The translations under genes and the position numbers were made by a program. A model generated the notes under the pieces. The model was not told the DNA's origin and made no database searches. It saw only the letters and a list, made by a program, of their open reading frames with translations. From Pectinophora gossypiella (Eukaryota > Arthropoda > Insecta > Lepidoptera > Gelechiidae), in NCBI RefSeq assembly GCF_024362695.1, contig NC_065422.1, positions 12,089,534 to 12,153,533 of the forward strand: a stretch of DNA of 64,000 nt, written 5' to 3'. Of the stretch, positions 62,994-64,000 are shown piece by piece. Positions within the stretch are counted from its first letter, which is position 1, and every line of letters starts with the position of its first letter.

Positions 62994-63560
62994 TTATTTT
63001 TGACGTGATTATCACACGACGCGGCGGTGAAGCGGGCAGCGACTTGTATACCGTCGATTCTTAACACCGACCGCACGGTCGAGCGCGTCGTCGCGTCGGA
63101 CAAACCGCTTCATTGTAGGTTTGCCGCAGATGGCATTATCTACTTGACCCACACTTGACCCACACTTGACCCACGCTTGACCCACACTTGACCCACATTT
63201 GACCCACACTCGACCCACACTCGACCCTCAGTTGACCCACAGTTGACTCACACTTGACCTACACTTGACCCACACTTGACCCACACATGACCCACGCTTG
63301 ACCCACGCTTGACCCACACTTGACCCACACTTGACCCACATTTGACCCACACTTGACCGCACAAAATGGGGAGCGCTGAGGGCTTTCAACCGGTACCAAA
63401 ATTTAAGACAACGGGTCTAAGTATGATTATATTTGAAAGAATTAATCGCCAGTGGCCGAGCGCTGAACGAGGGCAATCGCCAACGCTAGACAACTCTAGC
63501 GGCGTCGGTATCAGGGTCCTGAAAGTGTTTGTTGTTGCGAGCTGATTGTCTGCCTTAATG
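62994..63560 (-). repeat. Family A copy with two internal insertions
   Basis: The reverse family A sequence begins ttatttttgacgtgattatc. It is broken by about 100 bp of CpG-rich sequence (about 63012-63112), resumes at ttgtaggtttgccgcagatg, and is broken again by a minisatellite (63142-63360). It then continues gagcgctgagggctttcaac, ccggtac, down to the 5' region (gttgttgcgagctgattgtc). It is the longest family A copy here. Confidence 0.75.
63142..63360. repeat. 11-bp minisatellite, about 20 units
   Basis: Consensus ACTTGACCCAC in tandem, with scattered single changes (gcttg, atttg, actcg, agttg). It lies exactly where other family A copies read tacttggccggacaaatggg. The array is followed by gcacaaaatgggg, so it arose from or replaced that short segment. 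Confidence 0.95.
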
Positions 63561-64000
63561 GCTAGGTGCTGTACGTACATTTAGGTGTCTTTACGGAAGT
63601 TTCCACGTACCCGGTCGCTGGCACCCCGCCGCTCCACTGTCCCATATTTTTGCTTAAAGCCCAATAAGCGGCTCCCGAGCCAAGTTTGCCAGCCTCTTCT
63701 AATTAATTTCTACTCCGTGCGCTAAAGTGAAAACGAACGGGGCTCAAGTTAAAGACTGAATAAAATGGCATAAACAACTCATAAAGTCGCAAAACTTGCT
63801 GATCCAGCAGGATTATGGAGAATTTGGAATTGTACAGTCACTGCCCGAGAAAGTTCATGAGTTTTCGAATTGATTCGTTGCGAACACATATTTATTACCA
63901 GTACGTAATGCCTGTTGCACAGAAAATTATGCACAAGTGTTTGATTAGAAAGTATAGATTTGTTTGCAGCAACATTGTTTTCTTTTTAAATACAGCTAAT
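63561..64000. other. No gene recognised
   Basis: Sequence to the window edge with no supported frame or repeat. Confidence 0.35.

Noticed and set aside
63012..63218. 68-codon minus-strand frame (W-V-K-C-G-S-S-V-G-Q repeats)
   Set aside because: It translates the 11-bp minisatellite.

Overview
The window looks like repeat-rich, AT-rich nuclear DNA from a moth or butterfly (Lepidoptera). This rests on the repeat types: tRNA-derived SINEs of lepidopteran type, small inverted-repeat elements, jockey/RTE/CR1-like LINE tails and a Ty3/gypsy pol end. It also rests on one spliced, intron-rich host gene. There are no operons, ribosome binding sites, CRISPR arrays, rRNA genes or credible tRNA genes. 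No database was searched. The family names (A to P) are labels used only in this report.

Left part (1-30 kb). The window opens inside a Ty3/gypsy retrotransposon: integrase end, GPY/F region and stop, followed by its probable 3' LTR. The following 29 kb is a mosaic of SINEs, LINE 3' ends, hairpin and inverted-repeat elements and a GT microsatellite. Several insertions carry visible target-site duplications, so the order of nesting can be read. A TATA plus initiator signal near 23.5 kb looks like a core promoter, or the promoter of a solo LTR.

Middle (about 31-45.6 kb). The only host gene I can assemble with confidence is on the plus strand. Ten coding exons (32670-45514) with canonical GT/AG borders and fully compatible phases encode a 552-residue protein with about 11 membrane segments. 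It resembles heparan-alpha-glucosaminide N-acetyltransferase (HGSNAT). The Asn and His reported as catalytic in the human enzyme are replaced, as are the Asp and Arg of the D-x-F-R-G motif. It may therefore be a non-catalytic or repurposed paralogue. Its introns hold SINEs, a perfect 35-bp hairpin and a 32-unit, 15-bp minisatellite.

Right part (45.6-64 kb). This part is mobile-element DNA again. It holds a 1.57-kb element with inverted ends, a 9-bp target duplication and many subterminal motifs (46.1-47.7 kb). A 3.6-kb element has perfect 38-bp inverted ends and more than a dozen degenerate copies of a roughly 20-bp subterminal motif (51.0-54.6 kb); it encloses a decayed LINE. Another small inverted-repeat element contains a LINE end (59.9-60.5 kb). 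An 11-bp minisatellite appears to have grown inside one copy of retroposon family A (63.1 kb).

The strongest leads are the altered HGSNAT-like protein, the two elements with subterminal motif arrays, and the shared 3' tail between SINEs and a LINE in the same window.
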